A DNA stretch of 64,000 bases from Pantoea vagans (GTDB lineage: Bacteria > Pseudomonadota > Gammaproteobacteria > Enterobacterales > Enterobacteriaceae), in assembly GCF_001506165.1 (NCBI RefSeq), contig NZ_CP011427.1, positions 2,108,001-2,172,000 on the forward strand, written 5' to 3'. The translations under genes were made by a program, and so were the position numbers. Positions 16,745 to 25,418 of the stretch are shown here, in pieces (position 1 is the stretch's first letter; the number at the start of each line of letters is the position of its first letter). The notes below the pieces were generated by a model. That model worked only from the letters and a program-made list of their open reading frames with translations. It did no database searches and was not told the origin of the DNA.

Positions 16745-17431
16745 TTAATCAGGCGGGCTACTCAGCCTTTTTAACTTTCTATTCTTTCTAGCCAGATAAT
16801 CATCAGCCACCGCGTCATACTCTTCTTTAGTGAAGCCCTTCTGGTCCGGGAACTTCGCAGCCAGCAGCATCTGGAACTCGGTCATTGTGAGCTTTTCAGC
16901 CTCATCGCGAGACAACTCTAATCCGATACGCGCGGCGCTGATGTATTCAAAGGCATTGAATCCTGTCGTAGACTCGCCTCCCTCGTGGCGCTGCAGCTTT
17001 CTCACCTTAGCCTTACCGATTATGCCGTGCTGAATGAGCGATTGTGCGATCAGCACCATATCCGACACTGGCATGGCGCCCTTACGGTAAACAAAAGACC
17101 AGCGGCCAGTGCGTCCAGGGCGCAACTCACCAACCAATGAGCTGACATTGTCATCACAGCATGCGGAAAGCACATTCATAGCCGAATAAATCACGGGCTT
17201 ATTAAATTGCGGCCTGCCAATGTACGTCATCAACCACTGAGGGATGCCGCCATAAGCCGCGACAGAGCGCCGAATAAGGGACGTATACTCGTCGTTATGC
17301 AGGTCATAAAAGGCCTGAACTATCGATTCCGGATCGCCAATACGCATCATATTTGCGAAGGATGGACGGAAAAAGTAATCATGGTCGCCCATTGAGACCA
17401 GGCACTCGCCAATCTCTTTGTATGGTGTCAT
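16745..17431 (-). CDS. Probable tail assembly chaperone (DUF6246-like)
   Basis: The 228-residue protein sits in the position of lambda gpG/GT, between the major tail protein and the tape measure. Features include an N-terminal YFFRPSFANMMRIGDPE and a C-terminal FQMLLAAKFPDQKGFTKEEYDA followed by a basic tail. Proteins at this position coat the tape measure before tube polymerisation. No slippery frameshift partner was recognised. Role is inferred mainly from position. Confidence 0.7.
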   Translation of the reverse strand: MTPYKEIGECLVSMGDHDYFFRPSFANMMRIGDPESIVQAFYDLHNDEYTSLIRRSVAAYGGIPQWLMTYIGRPQFNKPVIYSAMNVLSACCDDNVSSLVGELRPGRTGRWSFVYRKGAMPVSDMVLIAQSLIQHGIIGKAKVRKLQRHEGGESTTGFNAFEYISAARIGLELSRDEAEKLTMTEFQMLLAAKFPDQKGFTKEEYDAVADDYLARKNRKLKRLSSPPD

Positions 17432-17480
17432 ATGGTCTCCATAAGCATTATCAGGGGCAGCACGCTACCCCTTGGAATGG

Positions 17481-18224
17481 TTACGAAGCGGTAACCGTTA
17501 CTGCGCAATTGGCGGTGAAACTGCCATCGGTAGATGTGAAGGTGATCGTCGCACTACCCGCTGCCACCGCAGTGACAAGGCCTGTATTGCTCACGGTGGC
17601 CTTAGTAGCATCTGAAGTTGTCCAGGTTCCGGTGCGGTCGGTTGCATCAGTTGGCTGGACTGCGCCCGTTAATTGGCGCGTAGCTCCAACGGCGAGCGAT
17701 GCTGTCGCCGGTGCAATAGTCACACCAGTTGCTGGAATGGTCTCGTCGGTGTCGATCACCTGAATGGTACTGGCATCACCCACCTTAAACTCAGTGGTGA
17801 TTGGCACAATGTCGTTGGTCCCGCCGCTAGAGCTAAGAGCAGTGATGTTCATGTAACCAATGAACGTGATTGGACCGTATTCTAGACGAACCCAAATACC
17901 AGGCTGTCGGCGGTTGGAGATCTCAGTGTGGTAATACTTAATCAAACGACCAACGCCATATTGATCAAGCTTGTCCTTCTTACGAACTTCACCCTCAAAA
18001 CTAATGGTGAAATCCGAGTTGGTTACGATAGTTTCAACATATCCCTTGCCGTCATCAGCATCACTGGTGACACTATTCGGGCTGAAGTCGAAACCTTTTG
18101 TTGTACCGGCCGCCAGTGCTTTCCATTCCGATTCCTGCGGCAGCGCATCGCTGCAGCCATCGGCAACTTCAAGCACAACGGCGCCACCGAACAAACGTTC
18201 GTTGCTGTTCTGGCATTCAGCCAT
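17481..18224 (-). CDS. Major tail tube protein with C-terminal Ig-like domain
   Basis: Of the 247 residues, about 1-160 form the tail-tube domain (CSDALPQESEWKALAAGTTKG, GPITFIGYMNITALSSS). Residues ~165-247 are a BIG2-type bacterial Ig domain (VTIAPATASLAVGATRQL, NTGLVTAVAAGSATITFTS). Lambda gpV has the same two-part design, with Ig domains decorating the outside of the tube. It lies directly after the tail terminator gene. Confidence 0.92.
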   Translation of the reverse strand: MAECQNSNERLFGGAVVLEVADGCSDALPQESEWKALAAGTTKGFDFSPNSVTSDADDGKGYVETIVTNSDFTISFEGEVRKKDKLDQYGVGRLIKYYHTEISNRRQPGIWVRLEYGPITFIGYMNITALSSSGGTNDIVPITTEFKVGDASTIQVIDTDETIPATGVTIAPATASLAVGATRQLTGAVQPTDATDRTGTWTTSDATKATVSNTGLVTAVAAGSATITFTSTDGSFTANCAVTVTAS

Positions 18225-18245
18225 GTTTTATTCCTCTTTGACGTT

Positions 18246-18632
18246 TTAGGAGCTGCCGAAAGTGGCAACAAACTGAAGTCGATAGACCAGACGGCCTTCG
18301 GTGGTGAGAACGGGAGCAGGTATGCCACCAAGGTTTTGCAGATAGCCGATACAGTTGTCAGACATGGGGTTTCGCTGGACGTAGGAGATGATGGACTGAA
18401 CCACTTCATCAACTACACCGTTGCCGCCTTTGGCACCGACCACATCCAGAAGGACATAATATTCAGCACCAAGCTGGCTGCGTACCGCGCTACCACCATT
18501 TGGGCGAAATACCATGAACTTATCCGATTCTGTACCAGTGTCACTCCAGACAAGCAACTGCGTTTTAAACCCGTCCGTTAGACCTGCATCCACCATGTAA
18601 TTACGCACGCGCGTATGCATTGGAGGATTCAA
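18246..18632 (-). CDS. Tail terminator protein (U-like)
   Basis: The 128-residue protein contains SQLGAEYYVLLDVVGAKGG and a C-terminal GRLVYRLQFVATF, the pattern of phage tail-completion proteins that cap the tube and join it to the head. It overlaps the preceding gene by 4 bp and precedes the major tail protein. Confidence 0.82.
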   Translation of the reverse strand: MNPPMHTRVRNYMVDAGLTDGFKTQLLVWSDTGTESDKFMVFRPNGGSAVRSQLGAEYYVLLDVVGAKGGNGVVDEVVQSIISYVQRNPMSDNCIGYLQNLGGIPAPVLTTEGRLVYRLQFVATFGSS

Positions 18633-19003
18633 AGCACCATCTCCCTTTTGATCGCTGCACTGATGGCATCGCGCGAATCCTCAAAGCCCTTGGACAGAAA
18701 CTCTTTCTGAGCGGTTGAGCGCTTGAAGTTTTGCGGGATATTAGGGTCGTGAACGTAGACGGCATAGTTGGCCGAATAACCTACGCGACCAACAATGCGT
18801 GTTCCGCTCGCAGTCACCTCACGGTACTGGCTATTTAGCAGCGTTGATGTGTCGATTGGGGTGTAGAGTGCCGCCTGAGACGAACCGATGATCAGCACGC
18901 TCTGGATGGCTCGCAAAACCCTCCGCCCCTGAATATCATTGATGACTGCATCAAGGTTTCTCTTAGCCTGCTCAACTCCACGTATTTTGATGCCCATGGT
19001 CAC
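18629..19003 (-). CDS. HK97 gp10-like tail/joining protein
   Basis: The 124-residue protein (the start may be the second Met, at 18997) has an N-terminal IKIRGVEQAKRNLDAVIND and a central TPIDTSTLLNSQYREV...GRVGYSANYAVYVHD, typical of the HK97-gp10 family found between head-tail connectors and tail terminators. It overlaps both neighbours by 4 bp. Confidence 0.85.
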   Translation of the reverse strand: MTMGIKIRGVEQAKRNLDAVINDIQGRRVLRAIQSVLIIGSSQAALYTPIDTSTLLNSQYREVTASGTRIVGRVGYSANYAVYVHDPNIPQNFKRSTAQKEFLSKGFEDSRDAISAAIKREMVL

Positions 19004-19347
19004 ACTCCCGTGATGACCGCCCAGTCATCAGCAGTACGCTCGAACGTATCGGCGTACTGAATTGACTGCATGATTTCGTCAGCGCCCGCAGCCATGGGGT
19101 CAGACTCAGCCGATGCGCCGATCAGGATGTAGTCGCCAGGGGTAGCCAGCGCATATTCAGTCCAGATGGTGTTTTTAACGACCTTCTCTACACCGATAGC
19201 GCCGAGGCGTTTAGACAGGCCGCCCTGATAATCACAGGCGATGACTAACGGCTCCGACCATCCAAGCGAATCGCCATACTCATTGAGCCCGAGTCTGCGC
19301 CAGACGGTCGCCTGAGCCGTGTAAGACCAGCTCGCTAATGATGACAT
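19000..19347 (-). CDS. Head-tail joining protein
   Basis: The 115-residue protein starts at 19347, one base after the upstream stop (tgaaatg). It contains YTAQATVWRRLGLNEYGDS and a C-terminal RTADDWAVITGV. Its position matches the stopper/neck proteins of HK97-like systems. It is recognised mostly by context. Confidence 0.7.
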   Translation of the reverse strand: MSSLASWSYTAQATVWRRLGLNEYGDSLGWSEPLVIACDYQGGLSKRLGAIGVEKVVKNTIWTEYALATPGDYILIGASAESDPMAAGADEIMQSIQYADTFERTADDWAVITGV

Positions 19348-19348
19348 T

Positions 19349-19516
19349 TCACGCCCTCCAGCCCAGTACAATGGGCTTTTCAGCGGCAACACGTCTGCAA
19401 TTGAACACCCACTCACCGCCGCTGTTGATGTAGCCGGTTGTTTCCCGGCCAGTGGACGTTTTAAGCCAGACGCGATCGTAAGGTTTCGGCGGTGATGATG
19501 GGGGTTGCCAGTTCAT
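19349..19516 (-). CDS. Small phage neck-region protein, 55 residues
   Basis: The start at 19516 overlaps the stop of the previous gene (tgatg). The basic and aromatic sequence (KPYDRVWLKTSTGRETTGY, then GEWVFNCRRVAAE) suggests a small beta fold. It is translationally coupled in the head-tail joining block; function unknown. Confidence 0.65.
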   Translation of the reverse strand: MNWQPPSSPPKPYDRVWLKTSTGRETTGYINSGGEWVFNCRRVAAEKPIVLGWRA

Positions 19517-19893
19517 CAGCAGCCCCCGACAACTTCGAAGAAGCCAACCGACACGCCAGAAAGAGGCAGGCCAGCAAGACAGCCGTTCGTATCCCATGAC
19601 AGCAACTGCCTATACAGGTAATCCGTACCGGAGCTGTCGTAGGTGAACGAGCGTGAAGCGCCAGACGGGGCAGACTGAGAAGCTATCTTTCTGGCACCGG
19701 ACAGGGCGGCCAGTCTCGCGGCTGCATAGATAAGCATGAGCTTCTGCAGGCTTTCGGAGTAGCCCGCCCCGTCCATACATGTAGACGTGGCGTTTACCTG
19801 GTCGAGAAGTAACTGCAGGACAGCATCAGGAACCGTGAAGCCCAATTCAGCCATCAGCGGTTTGACGTCTCCCAGCGTGATTTGGGCTGCCAT
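19516..19893 (-). CDS. Head-tail connector protein
   Basis: The 125-residue protein begins with a helical VKPLMAELGFTVPDAVLQLLLDQV and continues YSESLQKLMLIYAAARLAALSG, the pattern of gp6-like head-completion adaptors that bind under the portal. It is positioned between capsid-associated genes and the joining proteins. Confidence 0.75.
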   Translation of the reverse strand: MAAQITLGDVKPLMAELGFTVPDAVLQLLLDQVNATSTCMDGAGYSESLQKLMLIYAAARLAALSGARKIASQSAPSGASRSFTYDSSGTDYLYRQLLSWDTNGCLAGLPLSGVSVGFFEVVGGC

Positions 19894-19895
19894 GG

Positions 19896-20297
19896 TTATT
19901 TCGCCTTCTTGGTTGCTTCCACCAGGTCAGCTTCAGCTTTATCAGCACGGGCTTTCTCGGCTTCCAGTTCAGAAGCATGAGCAGTTTTCAGCTGTTTCAG
20001 CGCGGCTGCGTGGGCTTCATCCTTTGCATCTGCATCAGACTGGGAAATTTTCAACTGCTCCAGCGCGACGTTCAGTTGATCCTGAAGCGCAAAAGTGTCA
20101 GTGCTATCCGGCGCTGACGGCGTGGCCACTTCGAATACCAGTTTTTCACTGGCCTTCTCTTTGGATGTCTCAGCCTTGCCTTGCTCGACCCACTTTTCAG
20201 CGATCGCGCTGTCCACGTCATAAACCTTACCAACCTCCAGTTTCTGGAAGTTGGCACCAGCAAAGAGGTTTGCTGCGATGATCTTTACGAGTGCCAT
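19896..20297 (-). CDS. Capsid-associated protein with coiled-coil tail
   Basis: Of the 133 residues, 1-45 are a small folded domain (NLFAGANFQKLEVGKVYDV, KWVEQGKAE). Residues 70-133 are an uninterrupted heptad-rich Ala/Glu/Lys coiled coil. It follows the major capsid gene. It may be a head fibre or minor capsid component; the function is not known. Confidence 0.65.
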   Translation of the reverse strand: MALVKIIAANLFAGANFQKLEVGKVYDVDSAIAEKWVEQGKAETSKEKASEKLVFEVATPSAPDSTDTFALQDQLNVALEQLKISQSDADAKDEAHAAALKQLKTAHASELEAEKARADKAEADLVEATKKAK

Positions 20298-20306
20298 GAT
20301 CTTTCC

Positions 20307-21383
20307 TTAGCTCGAGGCGTGGATGACAGAGAAGTGGCCGTTGATGTCCTGCTTAACCATCAGGCCAGCAGCACCCCATGTGCGCCAGATGTAATCGCTG
20401 TTGTAGAACTGGCGCGGATCGGCAACAGTGCCGAAAGCCTGACCTACGATTGGGGCGATAACACCGGCCGCCAGCGGAACAATCACGATTTCATTGCCTG
20501 ACAGTTCGGAATCTTCTTTGATTGCCGAGATACCAGCCAGTTTCGCAATTTCTTCCAGCACGGTTCGCAGAGAGTTCACATCGAAATACTGTTCCCAGTT
20601 CGACATGATTTCGCTTGAGACGTACCAGGTCTGCTGACCGTACTGCATGTTTTGCAACTTCAATACATCACGCAGCGCGATAGCGCCCGCACGCATGGCT
20701 TTCACATCGGTGCTGGTTGCGAAGTTAACTGTCAGAGTCACTTGGGCGACACGTTCATCGTGGCGTAAGCCCTTCCACGTTTTACCGTCGAAGTTGATGA
20801 AGTTGCCCGCCGGATCGCGGAAGCCTTCCCAGATGTAGTCTACATACTGACGGCGAACATCATTCACCGAACCAGCCTGCGCATCAGCCAGAGAAGCCAA
20901 TGCAGAGCCTTTGTTGAAGACCGGATCACGCCAGTTGAACTTGAAGCCAGAATCATGGATAGGAACCATGGTGCCGTCGAAGGTGTAGGACTTCGCATCA
21001 AGTGCCGCACCAATCTGGCCGGACATGGAAGTGTGAGCCCAGCCGCGACCGCCGGTGCGAGCGTACTCATACACTGACTCTTCCAGGCGAACTGAGCGAG
21101 ACAGCGGCATCAGGTCGTTAAGAAGCGTGAACTCAGTGTTTGGCTCGAACTCAGCCAGAACGGTCTGGTCATACGCGCGGTACAGGCGACGAATATCGTC
21201 GACTGCGTTAACTGCATCCAGTTGCGGGGCATTGGCCGCTTCACCACGTACACGGGTGCGGGCAATGAAGTCAGCAGCAGCCTGAGCGCTGGCATTACGG
21301 GCAAACTCCAGTTCGCGGAACTGAGCAGTGTTTGCCTCAAGGTTGCGCGTCTCAGTTGCCATTCGGGTGGAGAATACAAACAT
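20307..21383 (-). CDS. Major capsid protein
   Basis: The 358-residue protein starts at 21383 with aggag spaced 6 nt. It contains FELNDLMPLSR-type N-arm features, WAHTSMSGQIG, VRRQYVDYIWEGFRDPAG and GTVADPRQFYNSDYIWRTWG, consistent with an HK97-fold capsid of the group paired with DUF2213 proteases. It lies between the decoration-type protein and the connector genes. Confidence 0.9.
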   Translation of the reverse strand: MFVFSTRMATETRNLEANTAQFRELEFARNASAQAAADFIARTRVRGEAANAPQLDAVNAVDDIRRLYRAYDQTVLAEFEPNTEFTLLNDLMPLSRSVRLEESVYEYARTGGRGWAHTSMSGQIGAALDAKSYTFDGTMVPIHDSGFKFNWRDPVFNKGSALASLADAQAGSVNDVRRQYVDYIWEGFRDPAGNFINFDGKTWKGLRHDERVAQVTLTVNFATSTDVKAMRAGAIALRDVLKLQNMQYGQQTWYVSSEIMSNWEQYFDVNSLRTVLEEIAKLAGISAIKEDSELSGNEIVIVPLAAGVIAPIVGQAFGTVADPRQFYNSDYIWRTWGAAGLMVKQDINGHFSVIHASS

Positions 21384-21393
21384 TCGGTGCTCC

Positions 21394-21834
21394 TTACTTA
21401 ATGACAACGCGCAGGAGATCACCTGCAGTCGCGATGGTGGTTGAGCGGTCTTCTTCCACAAAGGCGCGGATAGATTCATCAGCAGCTAACGCTTTTACAC
21501 GACCATTGGCGATCGACAGCGGTTGGCCCTTGGTGTAGGTGCCAGTCGCGGCCGGCACGTTGAAGAAGACACCAGGCGTTGGGTGCATCGCTACAACCCA
21601 ATCGCCCGCGGCAATCGTGTCATCAACCGTTTTGCAGCGCAGATAGTCATAGTTAGCCACATACAGGATCGCCTCTTCGTTACCATCTACCGAGGCAGTG
21701 AACTTTTTCGTGGTGTTATCGAAGAAGCCAATGGTGCCGGGTTGAGTGTCAGCCGCCGCGGCGCCTTCACGATGAAGTTGCGGATTAGCAAAAATGCCAC
21801 CCGCATGGATGACGTGCTTTCCATCTTTAGCCAT
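21394..21834 (-). CDS. Probable head decoration protein
   Basis: The 146-residue protein is rich in small residues and beta turns (GGIFANPQLHREGAA, PGTIGFFDNTTKKF, TGTYTKGQPLSI). Its position between protease/scaffold and major capsid is the usual place for decoration proteins such as lambda gpD. Confidence 0.7.
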   Translation of the reverse strand: MAKDGKHVIHAGGIFANPQLHREGAAAADTQPGTIGFFDNTTKKFTASVDGNEEAILYVANYDYLRCKTVDDTIAAGDWVVAMHPTPGVFFNVPAATGTYTKGQPLSIANGRVKALAADESIRAFVEEDRSTTIATAGDLLRVVIK

Positions 21835-21837
21835 TTC

Positions 21838-23034
21838 TTACTCCGGCATTTCGCTGAATGAATTGGTGTTGTTTACCTGACGCAGACCGCCGTTCAGACC
21901 CGTGGTTGACTGGCATTGCGCATACAAGCCGTCGAGAGCAGCGCCATCGAGGGCATTAACCGCCAGATCTTCAAGCTGGAACTTCGCTTTAACCGCGGCG
22001 CGCTTTTCGGTCTTCTCTTTGTCAGAGTTAACGGCGAGGCCGTTTTCAATGGTGCTCAGTTTTTCGGCGAAGGGCTTGAACCATGCCGGAGCCTCTTCGC
22101 TGTTAGTGGCGGTTTCTTTGGCTTTGCGGTCAGCCTCTTCTTTATCTTTCTTGGCCTTTTCATCAGTTGCAGCTTTCGCTGTTGCTTCTTCGGTGGCCAT
22201 CTGGTTGTAAGCGTCCATCAGCTCAGCATCGGACTTACCTTCAACGTCAATGCCTTTCGCTTTCAGCGCATTTGTGATGAGTTCTTTCATCGGGTTTGCT
22301 TCCTCTTTGACGGAATTGCTGTTGGCGCTGAAAAACGCCTTAAGCTGGGTAAAAAATGATTTGAGTGCGGGGTCATGCGGTGAATCGGTATCTGGTGAAT
22401 GGCCTTCCGAAAGGTTGACGACTTCCAGCTCTTGTTCGGTGCCATCGGAGTTGACGAAGATGCCAACGCCCTCTTCTGGCGTCCCAGCCCCAGGTTCATC
22501 GAGCAACACGGCAACGTGGTCAAACATCATGTTCGTGGCGATTTCGTTGTATTTTTTGCCCTTCGATTCACCATTTGCAGCTATGCCGGAATAAAGCAGG
22601 CCGGTAGAGATGTGAATTGGGTCCACATTGGCTTTGGATGCCATTTCGTCCAAGCGGTTGATCAGGCGCTTGCCATTGTCACTGCCTTCGGCATAGCGGC
22701 GGTCAACGTACATGTCGCCAGTGACTTTGCCGTCAACGTGGCTGACGTTCTGGAGCCATGCGCCTACGTGGTAGTTGTTTACTGCGCGGACATCGCGGGC
22801 CGATACGTGCTTGCCGTCCACCTTTGGGTGACCGAACGGCATCGGATTTCGCTCAAGCGTGTTAAACGCCTTTTCAATTTCTGCTGCCGGGTACAACTTC
22901 CGGTTCATCACGATGTCATCGACAACGGGCGTGATTCCGCGAACCACAATATGTGGCTTCCCGTCGATGGTTTCAGTGGTGATGTTTGAAGCGGAGTTGA
23001 CGACGGTCAGCACGTTTACGCGGTTGCGCTTCAT
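21838..23034 (-). CDS. Prohead protease fused to scaffold (DUF2213 family)
   Basis: Residues 1-200 of the 398 are the DUF2213 protease domain (RNPMPFGHPKVDGKHVSARD, IHISTGLLYSG, MFDHVAVLLDEPGAG). Residues 249-398 are a charged, Ala/Lys/Glu-rich scaffold. An in-frame ATG at codon 249 (22290) has its own gaggaag ribosome site, so a separate 149-residue scaffold is probably made, as in lambda C/Nu3. It cleaves head proteins during maturation. Confidence 0.9.
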   Translation of the reverse strand: MKRNRVNVLTVVNSASNITTETIDGKPHIVVRGITPVVDDIVMNRKLYPAAEIEKAFNTLERNPMPFGHPKVDGKHVSARDVRAVNNYHVGAWLQNVSHVDGKVTGDMYVDRRYAEGSDNGKRLINRLDEMASKANVDPIHISTGLLYSGIAANGESKGKKYNEIATNMMFDHVAVLLDEPGAGTPEEGVGIFVNSDGTEQELEVVNLSEGHSPDTDSPHDPALKSFFTQLKAFFSANSNSVKEEANPMKELITNALKAKGIDVEGKSDAELMDAYNQMATEEATAKAATDEKAKKDKEEADRKAKETATNSEEAPAWFKPFAEKLSTIENGLAVNSDKEKTEKRAAVKAKFQLEDLAVNALDGAALDGLYAQCQSTTGLNGGLRQVNNTNSFSEMPE

Positions 23035-23059
23035 GCTGTGTCCTCATGGGGGTGATAGG

Positions 23060-24022
23060 TTAAGCGGCCTGCTGCCACTCCTTGCGCTCTTTGAGCAGCC
23101 TCTCAACAAGGCCGGTATTCACTATCTTGCCGTCATCATCGAGGATGACCGGTATCTGGCTGCAATAGCAGTGATAGCGGTTGCCGTCACGGCTATACCA
23201 CTCACGCACCTCGTCAACAGTGCGTGTTTTCCCATGCCAGAAAGCATGAGTTGTTCGCGTGGTTGGCTTTAAGGCTGATAGGTGCAGTAACGCGGTATTG
23301 AGGCCAAGCCGTTCTTTTGACCATTCTGTTTCATTCCATTGAGCCTCGCGCAAAGCGCCAACCTGCTCGGTCTGCGCCATGTTCTTGGCTCTCGCCATCG
23401 ATACATCAAGCCGCTTGCTGACGATCCGCGCGGTTTCCCGTGGGTTAATTCCCCGGCCAATCGCATCGGAAATCACGTTAGCCAAGTCACCACGCGCCCT
23501 GTCGGATTCGAGTAGCCAGTCGCTGTACGTAGAGACGTAGGCCGCCGCCACCTGATTCTGATAAGCAGGACTGCTTAGCAGTTGCGCCAGCGTGGTCTGC
23601 TGCTCATATATCGGAGACTGCACGGACAGATTCGTGAAAGCCTGATGCGTGCCGCGCTCATACTCGTCAGATACGTAACTCAGCGCCCACAGGTTATTAC
23701 TGCCACCTTCGAGCAATGCGTCATCGAGGATGATTTGAATGCGCTGTAACAGGTCAGCCAGTTGGGTTGCCGTCATGTCGTAGACATATGCGCCTGCATT
23801 CACCTTGTAGATGACATTGCCGTGCAACGCATGCGACTGTTGGTTGGTGCCACGCTCCCGGCCAGTTAGTCGCTCATCGAACAACTGCTTTAACGCCACC
23901 TTGATGCGGTAGTAGCGGTTGACAATGTCGCGGAACATCCTGTTAACTGGCCTGGCGGACTGTGTCGGATCTGCCTTGTTGCGGGGTATTACCGGCGTCC
24001 GGATTAGCTGGAGGGTCGTCAC
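23060..24022 (-). CDS. Head morphogenesis (minor head, SPP1 gp7-like) protein
   Basis: The family domain lies around residues 190-300 (SDAIGRGINPRETARIV, MARAKNMAQTEQVGALREAQ, then HCYCSQIPV). The frame extends to a GTG at 24022, overlapping the portal gene by 80 bp. An ATG at 23938, four bases after the portal stop, is an equally good start and would give 292 residues. Proteins of this family are ejected or placed inside the head with the portal. Confidence 0.87.
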   Translation of the reverse strand: MTTLQLIRTPVIPRNKADPTQSARPVNRMFRDIVNRYYRIKVALKQLFDERLTGRERGTNQQSHALHGNVIYKVNAGAYVYDMTATQLADLLQRIQIILDDALLEGGSNNLWALSYVSDEYERGTHQAFTNLSVQSPIYEQQTTLAQLLSSPAYQNQVAAAYVSTYSDWLLESDRARGDLANVISDAIGRGINPRETARIVSKRLDVSMARAKNMAQTEQVGALREAQWNETEWSKERLGLNTALLHLSALKPTTRTTHAFWHGKTRTVDEVREWYSRDGNRYHCYCSQIPVILDDDGKIVNTGLVERLLKERKEWQQAA

Positions 24023-25409
24023 TTAGCGGGTCTCCCGGTGGCACCGTTGGCGGCAATTCGTTTTCTGGCAGCGGCTCCAGCTCTCCAACAGCACGAATCT
24101 CGTTCTGTTCAATCGCCGGGGTGCCATACGCTGCCTGTGTTTTCTGTGCCACATCTGCCATTGCCTGCATGTTGGCGATCTTCTCTTTCTCGCTCGGGGC
24201 GAGTAAGTCAGACCAGGCCAATGTGACTTCGCCGGATGATGGCGGGTCAATTACGCCAATCGTCCATAGACGCTCAAGAAGTGTTGTTACCACTGCGGTC
24301 ATGAATCCCCAGCGGCGGCCATTGCAGCGCTTAGCCCAGTCGGCTTTGTCTTCATCAGAAGCAAGGCGCCCGGTCTGCTGCCCAAACTGAATGGTGAACG
24401 GACATTGAATTGATGCAGCGAACTCGTTGGCGGTGACTGTCCATGTCGGCTGCGGATCGGCTGCGGCCACAGAGAGAACTGATGTTGTGCCTGACTGAGT
24501 TACCAGAGCTGAATCAGTGCCGCGGTTAAGCTTTTGCATTTTCTCATTCATCGCCTCGCCGATATTGGCGTATCCAGCTTCTTTAGCCTGGGCGGCAATG
24601 GTAGCCATATCGGTCTGAGAATCGAATGCGATGCCGAGCTGGCGGCTGGCGTTTTTTAGGAAGCCTTCAGAGCTGCCCCCGGAGACCTTCTCCAGATCGA
24701 GAAGTTTGTTGTAGCCAGCTCGTAAGAAAGGTACGCCTGATAGCATGTTCTCATCTTCTGAGCCTTCACTCAGGATGAGGATCCGCTCAGGGTGCACCGT
24801 GACGCCGCGCACTACGCCATAGGTGCCATCATCGCCCACGGGCTGCTCGTTGAAGTTGTAACTGAGCGGCTGGCTGTAGGTTTCCGACATTGTGTCAGTG
24901 TCGAAGTTGCCAGGCTTAACCTGCGATTCCCATGCGGGGATTAGCTTAACAATGGCTTTTTCTTTGAGCTTTGCTACGACGTTACGGTCTACCGGCTGGC
25001 TCCACTCACGACCATCCCGAAACTGGATGAGAATTGCCGAGTACCGGCCAATGAGGTTGCGGCGATCCGCATCCTTAATTTTTGGCCAGTGCTTCTTCAA
25101 CACCTTAGTGACCATCGTTTCCCAGGCGGTGGTTTTGGTAGACTCTTTTGCTTCATCGCCATCGATGATGGTTGGATGATCTACCCAGCAACTATCCAGC
25201 ACTTTATGCACCGCCGCGTGAGCCACAGCGTTACGCTCGTAAGCGCGATAATACTGTTCAAACCCAATCTGGTCGGGATAACCGAATTCGTCCCATAATT
25301 TGGTTCGCTTCGTATTACCATTAACCCCGGCATAAAGGGAGCGCAGACGCCCCACGGTAGCGGCCAGCGCGTTTACTAGGAAGCTTTCCCCCGGTTTTAA
25401 TTCACTCAC
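23943..25409 (-). CDS. Portal protein (DUF1073-type)
   Basis: The 488-residue protein has the DUF1073 portal pattern: EQYYRAYERNAVAHAAVHKV near residue 50, a central GVTVHPERILIL, then GVPFLRAGYNKLLDLEKV, and the C-terminal TIQFGQQTGRLASDEDKADW and Pro-rich tail. It forms the dodecameric DNA channel at the head vertex. It lies directly after the terminase. Confidence 0.92.
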   Translation of the reverse strand: MSELKPGESFLVNALAATVGRLRSLYAGVNGNTKRTKLWDEFGYPDQIGFEQYYRAYERNAVAHAAVHKVLDSCWVDHPTIIDGDEAKESTKTTAWETMVTKVLKKHWPKIKDADRRNLIGRYSAILIQFRDGREWSQPVDRNVVAKLKEKAIVKLIPAWESQVKPGNFDTDTMSETYSQPLSYNFNEQPVGDDGTYGVVRGVTVHPERILILSEGSEDENMLSGVPFLRAGYNKLLDLEKVSGGSSEGFLKNASRQLGIAFDSQTDMATIAAQAKEAGYANIGEAMNEKMQKLNRGTDSALVTQSGTTSVLSVAAADPQPTWTVTANEFAASIQCPFTIQFGQQTGRLASDEDKADWAKRCNGRRWGFMTAVVTTLLERLWTIGVIDPPSSGEVTLAWSDLLAPSEKEKIANMQAMADVAQKTQAAYGTPAIEQNEIRAVGELEPLPENELPPTVPPGDPLSDDPPANPDAGNTPQQGRSDTVRQAS

Positions 25410-25418
25410 TGGTGCTCC

